Source: an uncultured Oscillospiraceae bacterium (GTDB taxonomy: Bacteria; Bacillota; Clostridia; Oscillospirales; Ruminococcaceae). From it: a DNA stretch of 5,255 nt. The stretch is from assembly GCA_900547015.1 (NCBI GenBank), contig URFD01000108.1, forward strand, positions 1 to 5,255, in the 5' to 3' direction. Every line of letters starts with the position of its first letter. The first letter of the stretch is position 1. Made by a program: the position numbers and the translations under genes. The notes beneath the pieces are model-generated. The model was not told the DNA's origin. It searched no databases and saw only the letters and a list, made by a program, of their open reading frames with translations. Of this stretch, positions 1 to 5,180 are shown piece by piece.

Positions 1-2
1 CT

Positions 3-206
3 AGTCAGCAGATTTTGTCTTTGGTCAAAGAGCGCTCCTTCCGTCTGTATCCGGGAAAACCGCTCTATCTGGAGGTTCGGTGCTGGAACCGGCGTGCGGT
101 TGCCTGCTACGAGCGTGCCGGTTTTGCGATCGAGGGTCAGCCCTTCCGGCAGACGACCTCGATGGGCAAAGGGAGCTTTTACCGGATGGTCTGCCCGGCA
201 GAGTAA
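3..206 (+). CDS. GNAT-family N-acetyltransferase, C-terminal fragment
   Basis: This is the last 67 codons of a gene whose start lies outside the window; the frame is open from the first complete codon. The segment LYLEVRCWNRRAVACYERAG followed by F matches the GNAT acetyl-CoA-binding fold's C-terminal part, where a beta strand (L-x-V) leads to an Asn, an Ala-rich helix (N-x-x-A-x-x-x-Y-E-x-x-G-F) and a final strand. GNAT enzymes move an acetyl group from acetyl-CoA to an amine; the substrate cannot be told from this tail. The TTG at 15 is only an internal codon, not a credible start, because homology-like sequence and the open frame run further left. The gene ends 99 nt before the next start, and I see no hairpin terminator between them. 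The family call is fairly firm; the specific function is unknown. Confidence 0.8.
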   Translation, partial: SQQILSLVKERSFRLYPGKPLYLEVRCWNRRAVACYERAGFAIEGQPFRQTTSMGKGSFYRMVCPAE

Positions 207-251
207 AAGCCAGCCGGTCATTTTTCGACTGTAAAAAGTTTCCCTTCGTGG

Positions 252-280
252 TTGCAAACCATCTCCAAATCAGGTATAAT
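252..280 (+). promoter_or_regulatory. Sigma-A (housekeeping) promoter for the coiled-coil gene
   Basis: TTGCAA at 252-257 (4 of 6 to TTGACA) is followed after 17 nt by a perfect TATAAT at 275-280. Transcription would start near 287, just upstream of the ribosome site at 288-298. This placement means the TTG at 252, which could be read as a start codon in the same frame, is in fact the -35 box. Confidence 0.75.
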
Positions 281-287
281 AAACCAC

Positions 288-298
288 AAAGGCGGTGA
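288..298 (+). promoter_or_regulatory. Ribosome binding site that fixes the ATG at 306
   Basis: AAAGGCGGTGA differs from the ideal AAAGGAGGTGA by one base and lies 7 nt before the ATG at 306. It decides the start of the coiled-coil gene in favour of 306 rather than the in-frame TTG at 252. Confidence 0.75.
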
Positions 299-305
299 AA
301 CAATC

Positions 306-692
306 ATGATTGACAGAGAACTGATGGACGCAATCAGCCAGCTTTTGGATGTAAAGCTCACCAACGAGCTGGGACCTATCAAATATGAAATCAAATCGAT
401 CAAGGATGAGGTTCGCGAAATCAAGGACGAGGTCCGCGAAATCAAGACCGAGGTCAAGGCCAGCCGCGAGGATGTCAAAAATCTGGCGCAGACCGTCGAG
501 AGCGTGGAAAAACGCCTGAAAAAGGTCGAGCAGATTCAGGAGCAGGATATTCAGCAGGAGCTGTCCCAGCTGTTTGAAGGTCAGCGCAACACCCTCGAGC
601 GCTTCCAGAGCGTCAATGAAATCAATGACCGCGTGAAGGACATTCAGGGCGCCGTCGATGTGCTCAAGGTCCTGACCGTCAAAAAAATCTAG
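306..692 (+). CDS. Small coiled-coil protein of unknown function (128 aa)
   Basis: I do not recognise a named family. The 128-residue product is very rich in Lys, Glu, Asp and Gln and has no signal peptide or membrane segment, so it is probably cytoplasmic. Residues about 25-80 form an almost uninterrupted run of heptads with Ile or Val at the a and d positions (I-K-x-E-[IV]-[KR]-x repeated, including two exact IKDEVRE units), then VESVEKRLKKVEQIQ. This predicts a parallel coiled coil, so the protein probably oligomerises. A second helical stretch (residues 83-128) ends in VKKI. The start at 306 is supported by a near-perfect ribosome site and a promoter with its transcription start near 287. 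The gene is monocistronic: own promoter upstream and a hairpin terminator 12 nt after the stop. The heptads could match many coiled-coil families by composition alone, so similarity searches should be read with care. Confidence 0.75.
   Translation: MIDRELMDAISQLLDVKLTNELGPIKYEIKSIKDEVREIKDEVREIKTEVKASREDVKNLAQTVESVEKRLKKVEQIQEQDIQQELSQLFEGQRNTLERFQSVNEINDRVKDIQGAVDVLKVLTVKKI
378..461 (+). repeat. Four in-frame 21-bp tandem units encoding heptads
   Basis: Units at 378-398, 399-419, 420-440 and 441-461 encode IKYEIKS, IKDEVRE, IKDEVRE and IKTEVKA. The second and third differ only by two T/C changes at third codon positions, which suggests a recent internal duplication; the outer units have diverged more. 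The unit length of 21 bp equals one coiled-coil heptad, so this is a protein-level repeat inside the gene. Confidence 0.8.
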
Positions 693-703
693 TCCGGCAC
701 TCA

Positions 704-745
704 AAAAAGGATGCAGAACAGAATGATCTGTTTTGCATCCTTTTT
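704..745. terminator. Bidirectional intrinsic terminator between convergent genes
   Basis: The arms at 704-722 and 727-745 pair over 19 bp with a single G-T wobble and a 4-nt loop (ATGA). The stem starts with five A and ends with five T, so each strand has a U-tract after its hairpin. On the plus strand it follows the coiled-coil gene's stop (692) by 11 nt; on the minus strand it begins 4 nt after the M50 protease stop (750). It can therefore serve both genes. Confidence 0.9.
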
Positions 746-749
746 CTTG

Positions 750-1331
750 TTATCCTCCTGTTTTGCCCGCACTCATCAGCGCAAGCCCCGCCAACAGCAA
801 AATCAGCGTGAAGTTTGCTCCGTGTCCCAGCAGCACCAGCCCCGCTATGGTCATCAGCGCAAAGCAGACCCACTGCACCCGAGCGCAGATTCTCTCCGCT
901 GTGGAAAGAGGAAAATGCCGCTGCATCAGGTTCATCAGCGCCTGCCCTCCATCCAGCGACGGCAGAGGACACAGCTCGAACAGCCCCAGCGCGCAGTTGA
1001 CCGCCGAAAAGGACAGCCACCCCAGTCGGGCGCTCCCCGCCGCCAGCAGCAGATTGGTCAGTGGCCCAGCCAGATTGACCGCAAGCTCCGCTCCCAGCGA
1101 GGGTGCCGCCACCCGTCGGATTTCTATTCCGCAAGGCTTCAGTCGGATTTGATTCACCCGAATCCCCAGCAGCTTCAGCGCGGCAAGGTGTCCCAGCTCG
1201 TGCAGAACCACCGCCGCAAGACACCTGCCTCCCATACCACTGCCGTCCAGCACCAAAAACAGGCTCAGGCAGAAGAAAAACCCGAACCCCGGCTCCACCC
1301 GCAAAGCCTGCTCGGTGCGTCTGCTCCTCAT
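750..1331 (-). CDS. spoIVFB: M50 site-2 metalloprotease, SpoIVFB-like
   Basis: The 193-residue polytopic membrane protein carries the site-2 protease hallmarks: the zinc motif HELGH at residues 44-48, the conserved AGP-x-x-N at 88-93, and the LCPLPSLDGG motif at 120-129, whose Asp127 is the expected third zinc ligand. Hydrophobic segments lie at about 16-30, 36-55, 83-100, 104-122 and 153-187. Such enzymes cut substrates within the membrane; SpoIVFB cuts pro-sigma-K in the sporulating mother cell. The start ATG at 1331 overlaps the TGA of the upstream M23 gene (ATGA, 1331-1328) and has GGAGGG at 1344-1339, 7 nt before it, so the two are translationally coupled. The M23-M50 pairing is that of spoIVFA-spoIVFB. 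B. subtilis SpoIVFB is near 290 residues with a C-terminal CBS domain; this protein stops after the membrane core and has no CBS domain. The M50 call is firm; SpoIVFB orthology is inferred from context. Confidence 0.85.
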   Translation of the reverse strand: MRSRRTEQALRVEPGFGFFFCLSLFLVLDGSGMGGRCLAAVVLHELGHLAALKLLGIRVNQIRLKPCGIEIRRVAAPSLGAELAVNLAGPLTNLLLAAGSARLGWLSFSAVNCALGLFELCPLPSLDGGQALMNLMQRHFPLSTAERICARVQWVCFALMTIAGLVLLGHGANFTLILLLAGLALMSAGKTGG

Positions 1332-2137
1332 GGTGTGACCCTCCGGGTGGGCAAGGACTGCAAGGGATCGGCTTTCAGCCCTTCTACCTCCACCTCAAAG
1401 TGCAGATGCGGCCCGGTCGAGATGCCGGTACTGCCAACCAGCGCGATGCGGTCGCCCTGTGCCAGCCGTTCTCCCTCCTGCGCCAGAATTTTGCTGCAAT
1501 GATTGTAGGTGGTCCGCAGCCGTTCCGAGTGGCGCAGCACCACAAAATTGCCGTGGCTTTCGGAAAATCCGGTCTGCTCCACCACCCCGGGCAGAGCTGC
1601 CAGCACCGGTGTTCCCATCGCGGCGGCAATATCCACCCCCTTGTGGAAATCCTCCTGTTGGCTCAGCGGATGGGTGCGCCACCCAAAGGACGAGGTGACC
1701 GGCCCGCTGACCGGCGAACACATCCGCGCGGTCAATCGGTAGGGCGCAAGGGTCACACCTGTTGCTCCCGTCGGCAGAGGGCCTCCTGTTCCGCTTTCCC
1801 CGATGCCCAGCTGCGGCAACTGCTCCGGCGGAACCACCTGCCTGCTAATCCAATCTGCCAGCTCCTCCAGCAGCCGAGCAGCGCCGCCCTGCCAAAAGCT
1901 CTGCACCGTCCTGCCAATCTGTTCTGCCTGCTCCCACAGCGTTTCCTCGGATTGCACACCGCACAGCAGAGCGGCGGCATCCCGCGCTGTCTCGGCATCC
2001 TCTCCCTGCGTTTGCATCGCCCCCAAAAACGGAAAAACCGCCAGCAGGCACAAGGCCAGCTGAAAAGCGACCATCTTCAAAAATCCGTCCTCCGAAGCGT
2101 TGCGCTTTGAAGTGCCATGCTCTGCCTGTCTGTCCAC
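1328..2137 (-). CDS. Membrane-anchored M23 (LytM) peptidase, SpoIVFA-like
   Basis: With the GTG start at 2137 the protein has 269 residues: a polar cytoplasmic tail (1-21), one membrane segment (about 22-41, VAFQLALCLLAVFPFLGA), a helical linker with a Gly/Pro-rich stretch near 110-130, and an M23 domain (about 141-260). Zinc and catalytic residues look intact: HKGVD (His165, Asp169), YNH (His213) and HLHFE (His244, His246), within the usual S-x-F-G-W-R-x-H-P and G-x-T-G-x-S-x-G-P-H-L-H-F frame. M23 enzymes cut peptidoglycan cross-bridges; SpoIVFA instead anchors and restrains the SpoIVFB protease in the forespore outer membrane. The following M50 gene and the topology favour a SpoIVFA role. 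GTG is preferred because GGGAGGG lies 7 nt before it, while an in-frame ATG at 2188 (286 aa) has no good ribosome site and sits inside a possible promoter. An ordinary cell-wall endopeptidase is the alternative. Confidence 0.82.
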   Translation of the reverse strand: MDRQAEHGTSKRNASEDGFLKMVAFQLALCLLAVFPFLGAMQTQGEDAETARDAAALLCGVQSEETLWEQAEQIGRTVQSFWQGGAARLLEELADWISRQVVPPEQLPQLGIGESGTGGPLPTGATGVTLAPYRLTARMCSPVSGPVTSSFGWRTHPLSQQEDFHKGVDIAAAMGTPVLAALPGVVEQTGFSESHGNFVVLRHSERLRTTYNHCSKILAQEGERLAQGDRIALVGSTGISTGPHLHFEVEVEGLKADPLQSLPTRRVTP

Positions 2138-2144
2138 GGTATCG

Positions 2145-2151
2145 CCCTCCC
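2145..2151 (-). promoter_or_regulatory. Ribosome binding site selecting the GTG at 2137
   Basis: On the minus strand GGGAGGG is followed by 7 nt (CGATACC) and then GTG. No comparable site precedes the ATG at 2188, so translation of the M23 protein most likely begins at the GTG. Confidence 0.65.
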
Positions 2152-2168
2152 ACCCGATTTGATACCGC

Positions 2169-2198
2169 AGTATATGCCGCACCCCCATCGGGTTATGC
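2169..2198 (-). promoter_or_regulatory. Possible sigma-E-type sporulation promoter for the M23-M50 pair
   Basis: On the minus strand CATATACT (2176-2169) matches 7 of 8 positions of the sigma-E -10 element as I recall it (CATAC-A-A/C-T), and GCATAA (2198-2193) with 16 nt between resembles the loosely conserved -35. Transcription would start near 2162, giving a short leader of about 25 nt that holds the ribosome site at 2151-2145. B. subtilis spoIVF is transcribed by sigma-E, so the match fits the gene identity. The -35 is weak and the spacing slightly long, so this is suggestive only. Confidence 0.4.
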
Positions 2199-2206
2199 TT
2201 TGGCCT

Positions 2207-2232
2207 GATAAAATTTTACAGTAAAATTTATC
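2207..2232. promoter_or_regulatory. AT-rich palindrome in the divergent intergenic region
   Basis: AAATTTTAC at 2211-2219 and GTAAAATTT at 2221-2229 are perfect inverted arms around a single A. GAT (2207-2209) and ATC (2230-2232) extend the pairing if A2210 is bulged. It lies just upstream of the possible sigma-E promoter and about 50 nt upstream of the -35 box for the amidohydrolase genes. No T-tract or gene end explains it as a terminator, so a dimeric repressor or activator site is plausible. I cannot assign it to a known regulator. Confidence 0.4.
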
Positions 2233-2280
2233 CACTTTGCACAATATCCCTAAAATTATCGTCAAAATATTATCCATTTC

Positions 2281-2309
2281 TTTACATCAGTCCAACGCTG
2301 TGCTATGAT
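2281..2309 (+). promoter_or_regulatory. Strong sigma-A promoter for the amidohydrolase operon
   Basis: TTTACA at 2281-2286 and TATGAT at 2304-2309 each match 5 of 6 consensus bases and are separated by exactly 17 nt. Transcription should start near 2316. The ribosome site AAAGGAGG at 2334-2341 follows, 12 nt before the ATG at 2354. Confidence 0.75.
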
Positions 2310-2353
2310 GGAGCTGCATTCATTTTCACCTTAAAAGGAGGAATCAGCTTACC

Positions 2354-3517
2354 ATGAAAGCAATCGTCAACGGTCGGGTCATCACTGTGACCGGCCAGAC
2401 CTATGAAAAGGCAACCGTCCTGATTGAAAATGGAAAAATCAAGGCAGTCGCTCCCGACCTCCCGATTCCGGAAAGTGCCGAAATCATCGACGCCGAAGGC
2501 TGCTGGGTCACCCCGGGTCTGATTGACTGTCATACCCATATCTGCAACTTCAACGAGCCAAACTCCATGCCGGGTATGTACGACGGCAACGAGATGAGCG
2601 GCCCTGTCCAGTCCCATGTTCGGGCGGCAGACGCGGTCTATCCGGACGACTACGCCATTATCCCGGTTCGTGAAGCCGGATTCACCACCGTCTTTTCCAC
2701 CCCCGGCTCGGGAAATGTCATCGGCGGCACCGGTGTTTCCATCAAGCTGCGCGGCCACACCGCTCAGGAAATGATCATTCCGGACAGCCAGCAGATGAAA
2801 TTTGCTTTTGGCGAAAATCCAAAGCGCAACTACGGCGCCCGCAAGCAGATGCCCGGCACCCGTATGGGCGTTGCCGCTGTCCTGCGCGAGGCTCTGTACA
2901 AGGCTAAGAACTACTCCGATGCCCTCAAGGAAGCCGAGACCGACCCATCCAAAGCTCCGGAGCCGAACTTCCAACTCGACGCTCTGGTTCCGGTTGTCCG
3001 CGGCCAGATGCGCTGCCGCATCCATGCACACCGCTCGGACGATATTCTGACCGCTATCAGCATCGCGGAGGAATACGGACTGGATTATGTCATCGAGCAC
3101 TGCACCGAGGGCTACAAGATTCGCGATGTGCTCAACGAAAAGAAGGTGCGCTGTGTCATCGGCCCACACCTGACCTCTCCAAGCAAATTTGAGATTCACG
3201 GCCGCATTCTGGAAAATGCTGCCCTGCTCAACGAGGAGCCGGACATCACCGTCTGCCTGACCGCCGACACCGGTTCCCAGACCTCTGTCCTGCCAATGAC
3301 CATCGGTATGCTCATCCGTGCAGGCTTGTCCTTTGAGGATGCCATCCGCGGCGTCACCATCAACCCCGCCTCTGTTCTCGGATTGCAGGACCGCATCGGT
3401 TCTCTGGAAGAGGGCAAGGACGCGGACGTTGCCATCTTTGACGGCAACCCGTTTGACAGCCTCAGCCTGTGCCGTCTGGTCATGATCGACGGCGAGGTCA
3501 TGATGAATACCTTATAG
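2354..3517 (+). CDS. Metal-dependent amidohydrolase (imidazolonepropionase-like), complete
   Basis: This 387-residue cytoplasmic protein belongs to the amidohydrolase superfamily, in the group resembling imidazolonepropionase and related Xaa-amino-acid hydrolases. An N-terminal beta segment (1-52) leads to VTPGLIDCHTH, whose His60 and His62 are the first metal ligands. The family-typical GENPKR lies at 153-158, HAHR at 224-227 supplies a ligand, IEHC places another at His249, and ADTGS at 304-308 supplies the catalytic Asp305. The C-terminal NPAxxLGLxDRIGSLEEGKDADVAIFDGNP (337-366) is the classic end of the fold. It has no signal peptide. The enzyme should hydrolyse a C-N bond in an amide, cyclic amide or dipeptide; the substrate cannot be read from the sequence, and no histidine-degradation genes are nearby to support HutI. 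AAAGGAGG at 2334-2341 precedes the ATG. A paralogue follows after 17 nt, so the two are probably co-transcribed. Confidence 0.9.
   Translation: MKAIVNGRVITVTGQTYEKATVLIENGKIKAVAPDLPIPESAEIIDAEGCWVTPGLIDCHTHICNFNEPNSMPGMYDGNEMSGPVQSHVRAADAVYPDDYAIIPVREAGFTTVFSTPGSGNVIGGTGVSIKLRGHTAQEMIIPDSQQMKFAFGENPKRNYGARKQMPGTRMGVAAVLREALYKAKNYSDALKEAETDPSKAPEPNFQLDALVPVVRGQMRCRIHAHRSDDILTAISIAEEYGLDYVIEHCTEGYKIRDVLNEKKVRCVIGPHLTSPSKFEIHGRILENAALLNEEPDITVCLTADTGSQTSVLPMTIGMLIRAGLSFEDAIRGVTINPASVLGLQDRIGSLEEGKDADVAIFDGNPFDSLSLCRLVMIDGEVMMNTL
2933..3046 (+). repeat. Conserved block shared by the two amidohydrolase genes (copy 1)
   Basis: This 114-nt block matches 4120-4233 with only 7 differences (about 94 percent identical), five of them silent. 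It encodes AETDPSKAPEPNFQLDALVP and continues to HAHRSDDI. Flanking parts of the two genes are clearly more diverged, so the block stands out as either recent gene conversion or unusually strong constraint around the metal-binding HAHR. Confidence 0.8.
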
Positions 3518-3534
3518 GAGAGGAGCAGAACAAG

Positions 3535-4683
3535 ATGATTGCTATTATCAACGGTAAGGTCGTCACCGTCACCGGCGAGACCTTTGAACGCGGTACCGTC
3601 CTGATCGAGGACGATAAAATCAAGGCAGTCGGCGCCGATGTTGCCATCCCGGATGGCGCACAGATTCTCGACGCCAAGGGCTGCTGGGTCACTCCGGGCC
3701 TCATCGACTGCCACACCCATATCTGCAACTTTGGCGAACCTAGCACCAACCCCGGCCCTACCTGGGACGGCAACGAGATTACCGACCCGGTCACTCCGCA
3801 GGTGCGTGCCATCGATGCGGTCAACCCTTATGACTACGCTATTTCCAAGGTAAGAAATGCCGGCTTTACCACCGTCTGCATCCTGCCCGGCTCTGCCAAC
3901 GTGGTCTGCGGCTCCGGCGTTGTCGTCAAACTGCGCGACGTTGCCACCGCCGACGAGATGGTTCTGCCCGGTCACGAGCCGATGAAGTTTGCAACGGGCG
4001 AAAACCCGAAGCGCTGCTACGGCCAGCATGGCAAATCCCCGATGACCCGCATGGGCGTTGCTTCTGTCCTGCGCGAAACCCTGTTCCGTGCTAAGGTCTA
4101 CTCTGATAAGCTCAAGGCAGCCGAGACCGACCCATCCAAGGCTCCGGAGCCGGACTTCCAGCTTGACGCTCTGGTTCCGGTTGTCCGCGGTCAGATGCGC
4201 TGCCGCTTCCATGCACACCGCTCGGACGACATTGTGACCGTTATGCGCGTGGCAGAGGAGTTCCATCTGGACTACACCATCGAGCATTGCACCGAGGGCT
4301 TCCGAGTTGTCGATGCGCTCAAGGCTAAAAATGTCCGCTGCACCATCGGCCCATACCTCTGGGAACCATCCAAGCAGGAAATCTGGAACAAGAAGCTGGA
4401 AACTCCAGTCAATGATATGGTGAAATCATTCATTGCTTTTTATGAACAGAACGGACGTTTGCCGGTATGGAATTTTTGGGGAAGTGAAACGGATATGATG
4501 ATTGGCTACCACGCTGTACCTGTTATTGTCGATGCTTATTTGAAAGGTATTGGTGATTTTGATGCAGAGAAGGCATTGGAGGCTTGTGTGGCTACTGCTA
4601 ACTTGGATGATTATCGCGGCATTGGTCTGTATAAAAAATTAGGATATATACCTTATAATATAAAGCGCCGGAAATGCCCGTAA
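3535..4683 (+). CDS. Second amidohydrolase paralogue, 3' end replaced by foreign GH92 sequence
   Basis: Residues 1-291 (3535-4407) are collinear with the preceding amidohydrolase, about two-thirds identical by eye, with the same motifs: HTH (His60, His62), GENPKR at 155-160, HAHR at 226-229 and IEHC (His251). The start is the ATG at 3535, where AGGAG (3521-3525) lies 9 nt upstream; the frame is open back to 3469 only because it overlaps the previous gene. After Pro291 the protein abruptly becomes GH92 alpha-mannosidase sequence (residues 292-376), then 6 unrelated residues before the TAA at 4681. The switch removes the last quarter of the amidohydrolase barrel, including the metal-binding Asp equivalent to Asp305 and the C-terminal beta domain. 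The 382-residue open frame is thus not a believable enzyme. With a sequencing adapter also present downstream, I read it as a chimeric assembly: a genuine amidohydrolase gene truncated at about 4407. Its role would parallel that of the first copy. Confidence 0.88.
   Translation: MIAIINGKVVTVTGETFERGTVLIEDDKIKAVGADVAIPDGAQILDAKGCWVTPGLIDCHTHICNFGEPSTNPGPTWDGNEITDPVTPQVRAIDAVNPYDYAISKVRNAGFTTVCILPGSANVVCGSGVVVKLRDVATADEMVLPGHEPMKFATGENPKRCYGQHGKSPMTRMGVASVLRETLFRAKVYSDKLKAAETDPSKAPEPDFQLDALVPVVRGQMRCRFHAHRSDDIVTVMRVAEEFHLDYTIEHCTEGFRVVDALKAKNVRCTIGPYLWEPSKQEIWNKKLETPVNDMVKSFIAFYEQNGRLPVWNFWGSETDMMIGYHAVPVIVDAYLKGIGDFDAEKALEACVATANLDDYRGIGLYKKLGYIPYNIKRRKCP
4120..4233 (+). repeat. Conserved block shared by the two amidohydrolase genes (copy 2)
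   Basis: Partner of the block at 2933-3046, including an uninterrupted 26-nt identical run over the codons for DALVPVVRG. The two amino acid changes are Asn to Asp and Ile to Phe. Confidence 0.8.
4408..4662 (+). pseudogene. Fragment of a GH92 alpha-mannosidase, Bacteroidota type
   Basis: About 85 codons read VNDMVKSF, LPVWNFWGSETDMMIGYHAV, PVIVDAYLKG, then DFDAEKALEA and GLYKKLGYIPYN. This is the conserved centre of glycoside hydrolase family 92, exo-alpha-mannosidases that Bacteroidota secrete to strip mannose from N-glycans and yeast mannan. The Glu of the G-x-E-T motif is, from family knowledge, the probable general acid. A full GH92 enzyme is about 700-800 residues; only this piece is present, without a start, signal peptide or end. 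Base composition and codon choice change sharply from the GC-rich, C-ending codons on the left to AT-rich, T-ending codons here. It has no ribosome site of its own and is read only through the amidohydrolase frame. It most likely comes from a different organism and was joined in assembly. Confidence 0.85.
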
Positions 4684-4745
4684 CAACCGGTCGTCGGTAC
4701 GAAGCGGCAACACACGACGGACAACCCGAAATACACTGTCAAAAT

Positions 4746-5111
4746 ATGATGAAACGAATCTGCAAGCTGTCGGTATGCCTGCTATTGCTGAACCTGCCGA
4801 CTTTCGCCCGATGCCAGACTGCGGTAAGCCGGACCGGCGACGATTACACCCTGTCCAATCGATATGTGGAGGCCGTTTTCGGCGCCGGCAAGGTTTTCGG
4901 GATTAAAAAACTGGTGCTGAACGGCCGTTCTGTGGCTCCCGAAGGGCAGAACGACCGGCCGTGGGCACTCGTCTACAAAGGCCCGCAGGGCGAGAATCCC
5001 GAGTTGCTGCCCGAACACGCTGTTTACGAGGGAGTCGGGGTACGCGACGATGCCGGGGCCAAAACGCTTGTCTTCACGTGGCAGTTGACACTCGATTACT
5101 CGCCGGTGAAA
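4746..5111 (+). CDS. N-terminal part of a secreted Bacteroidota-like protein, 3' end replaced by adapter
   Basis: From the ATG at 4746 (or the second ATG at 4749) the frame gives a typical signal peptide: MMKRICK, a hydrophobic core LSVCLLLLNLP, and a likely cleavage after TFA. The mature part begins with GDDYTLSNRYVEAVFGAGKV and FGIKKLVLNG, then ENPELLPEHAVYEGVGVRD. The pattern of short beta strands resembles the N-terminal sandwich domains of large secreted Bacteroidota glycosidases, but I do not recognise the family and do not assign a function. The genuine sequence stops at about 5111; the frame stays open by chance through the T-run, the adapter and the last insert to the window end, 170 codons in all. 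No strong ribosome site precedes it, which is usual in Bacteroidota. Positions 4663-4745 upstream belong to the same or another foreign piece and hold no gene I can recognise. Confidence 0.55.
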
Positions 5112-5122
5112 TTTTTTTTTTT
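5112..5122. other. T-run, probably the Illumina flow-cell oligo linker
   Basis: Eleven T precede the first base of the P5 adapter. Flow-cell P5 primers carry a T10 spacer 5' of AATGATACGG, so reads that run off a short insert end in the complement of the adapter and then poly-A. Seen from the other strand this is exactly T-run plus P5. It is therefore not a terminator or a slippage site. Confidence 0.75.
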
Positions 5123-5180
5123 AATGTTACGGCGACCACCGAGATCTACACTCTTTCCCTACTCGACGCTCTTCCGATCT
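5123..5180 (+). other. Illumina P5/TruSeq universal adapter (synthetic contaminant)
   Basis: All 58 positions align with the universal adapter without gaps, with two mismatches: T for A at 5127 and T for A at 5163. Recognisable pieces are ACGGCGACCACCGAGATC, ACACTCTTTCCCTAC-type sequence at 5148-5162, and GACGCTCTTCCGATCT at 5165-5180. Its translation in the open frame is the well-known contaminant peptide LRRPPRSTLFPY-x-TLFRS (positions 5127-5180). It is not biological and marks the join as artefactual. Confidence 0.98.

Noticed and set aside
252..305. N-terminal extension of the coiled-coil protein from a TTG at 252
   Set aside because: This TTG is the -35 box; transcription should start after the -10 at 275-280, and a strong ribosome site serves the ATG at 306.
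378..461. 21-bp tandem units as a CRISPR array or regulatory minisatellite
   Set aside because: Units are contiguous without spacers and in frame with coiled-coil heptads.
270..704. 144-codon minus-strand frame opposite the coiled-coil gene
   Set aside because: Composition (Leu, Phe, Asp, Ala repeats) is the complement of Lys/Glu heptad codons; no promoter or ribosome site.
711..2110. Long plus-strand open frames (263 and 335 codons) across the M23-M50 region
   Set aside because: They are antisense to two genes with clear catalytic motifs, have Pro/Arg/Gln/Ser-biased nonsense composition and no ribosome sites.
3469..3534. Upstream in-frame start for the second amidohydrolase at 3469
   Set aside because: It overlaps the end of the first gene in another frame, has no ribosome site, and the paralogue aligns from the ATG at 3535.
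2303..4287. Long minus-strand open frames (298 and 363 codons) opposite the amidohydrolases, sharing similar peptides
   Set aside because: Their mutual similarity only mirrors that of the two paralogous genes on the plus strand. No start signals, and the second runs over codons of a well-defined enzyme.
3535..4683. A novel natural amidohydrolase-mannosidase fusion enzyme
   Set aside because: Both domains are cut mid-fold, composition changes at the join, and an adapter downstream shows that the contig is chimeric.
4782..5018. 78-codon minus-strand frame in the right-hand segment
   Set aside because: It lies opposite a frame with a good signal peptide and beta-rich sequence, and has no recognisable features.
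5109..5122. Poly-T run as a transcription terminator or programmed slippage site
   Set aside because: There is no hairpin before it and it abuts the P5 adapter exactly, where a flow-cell T-linker is expected.
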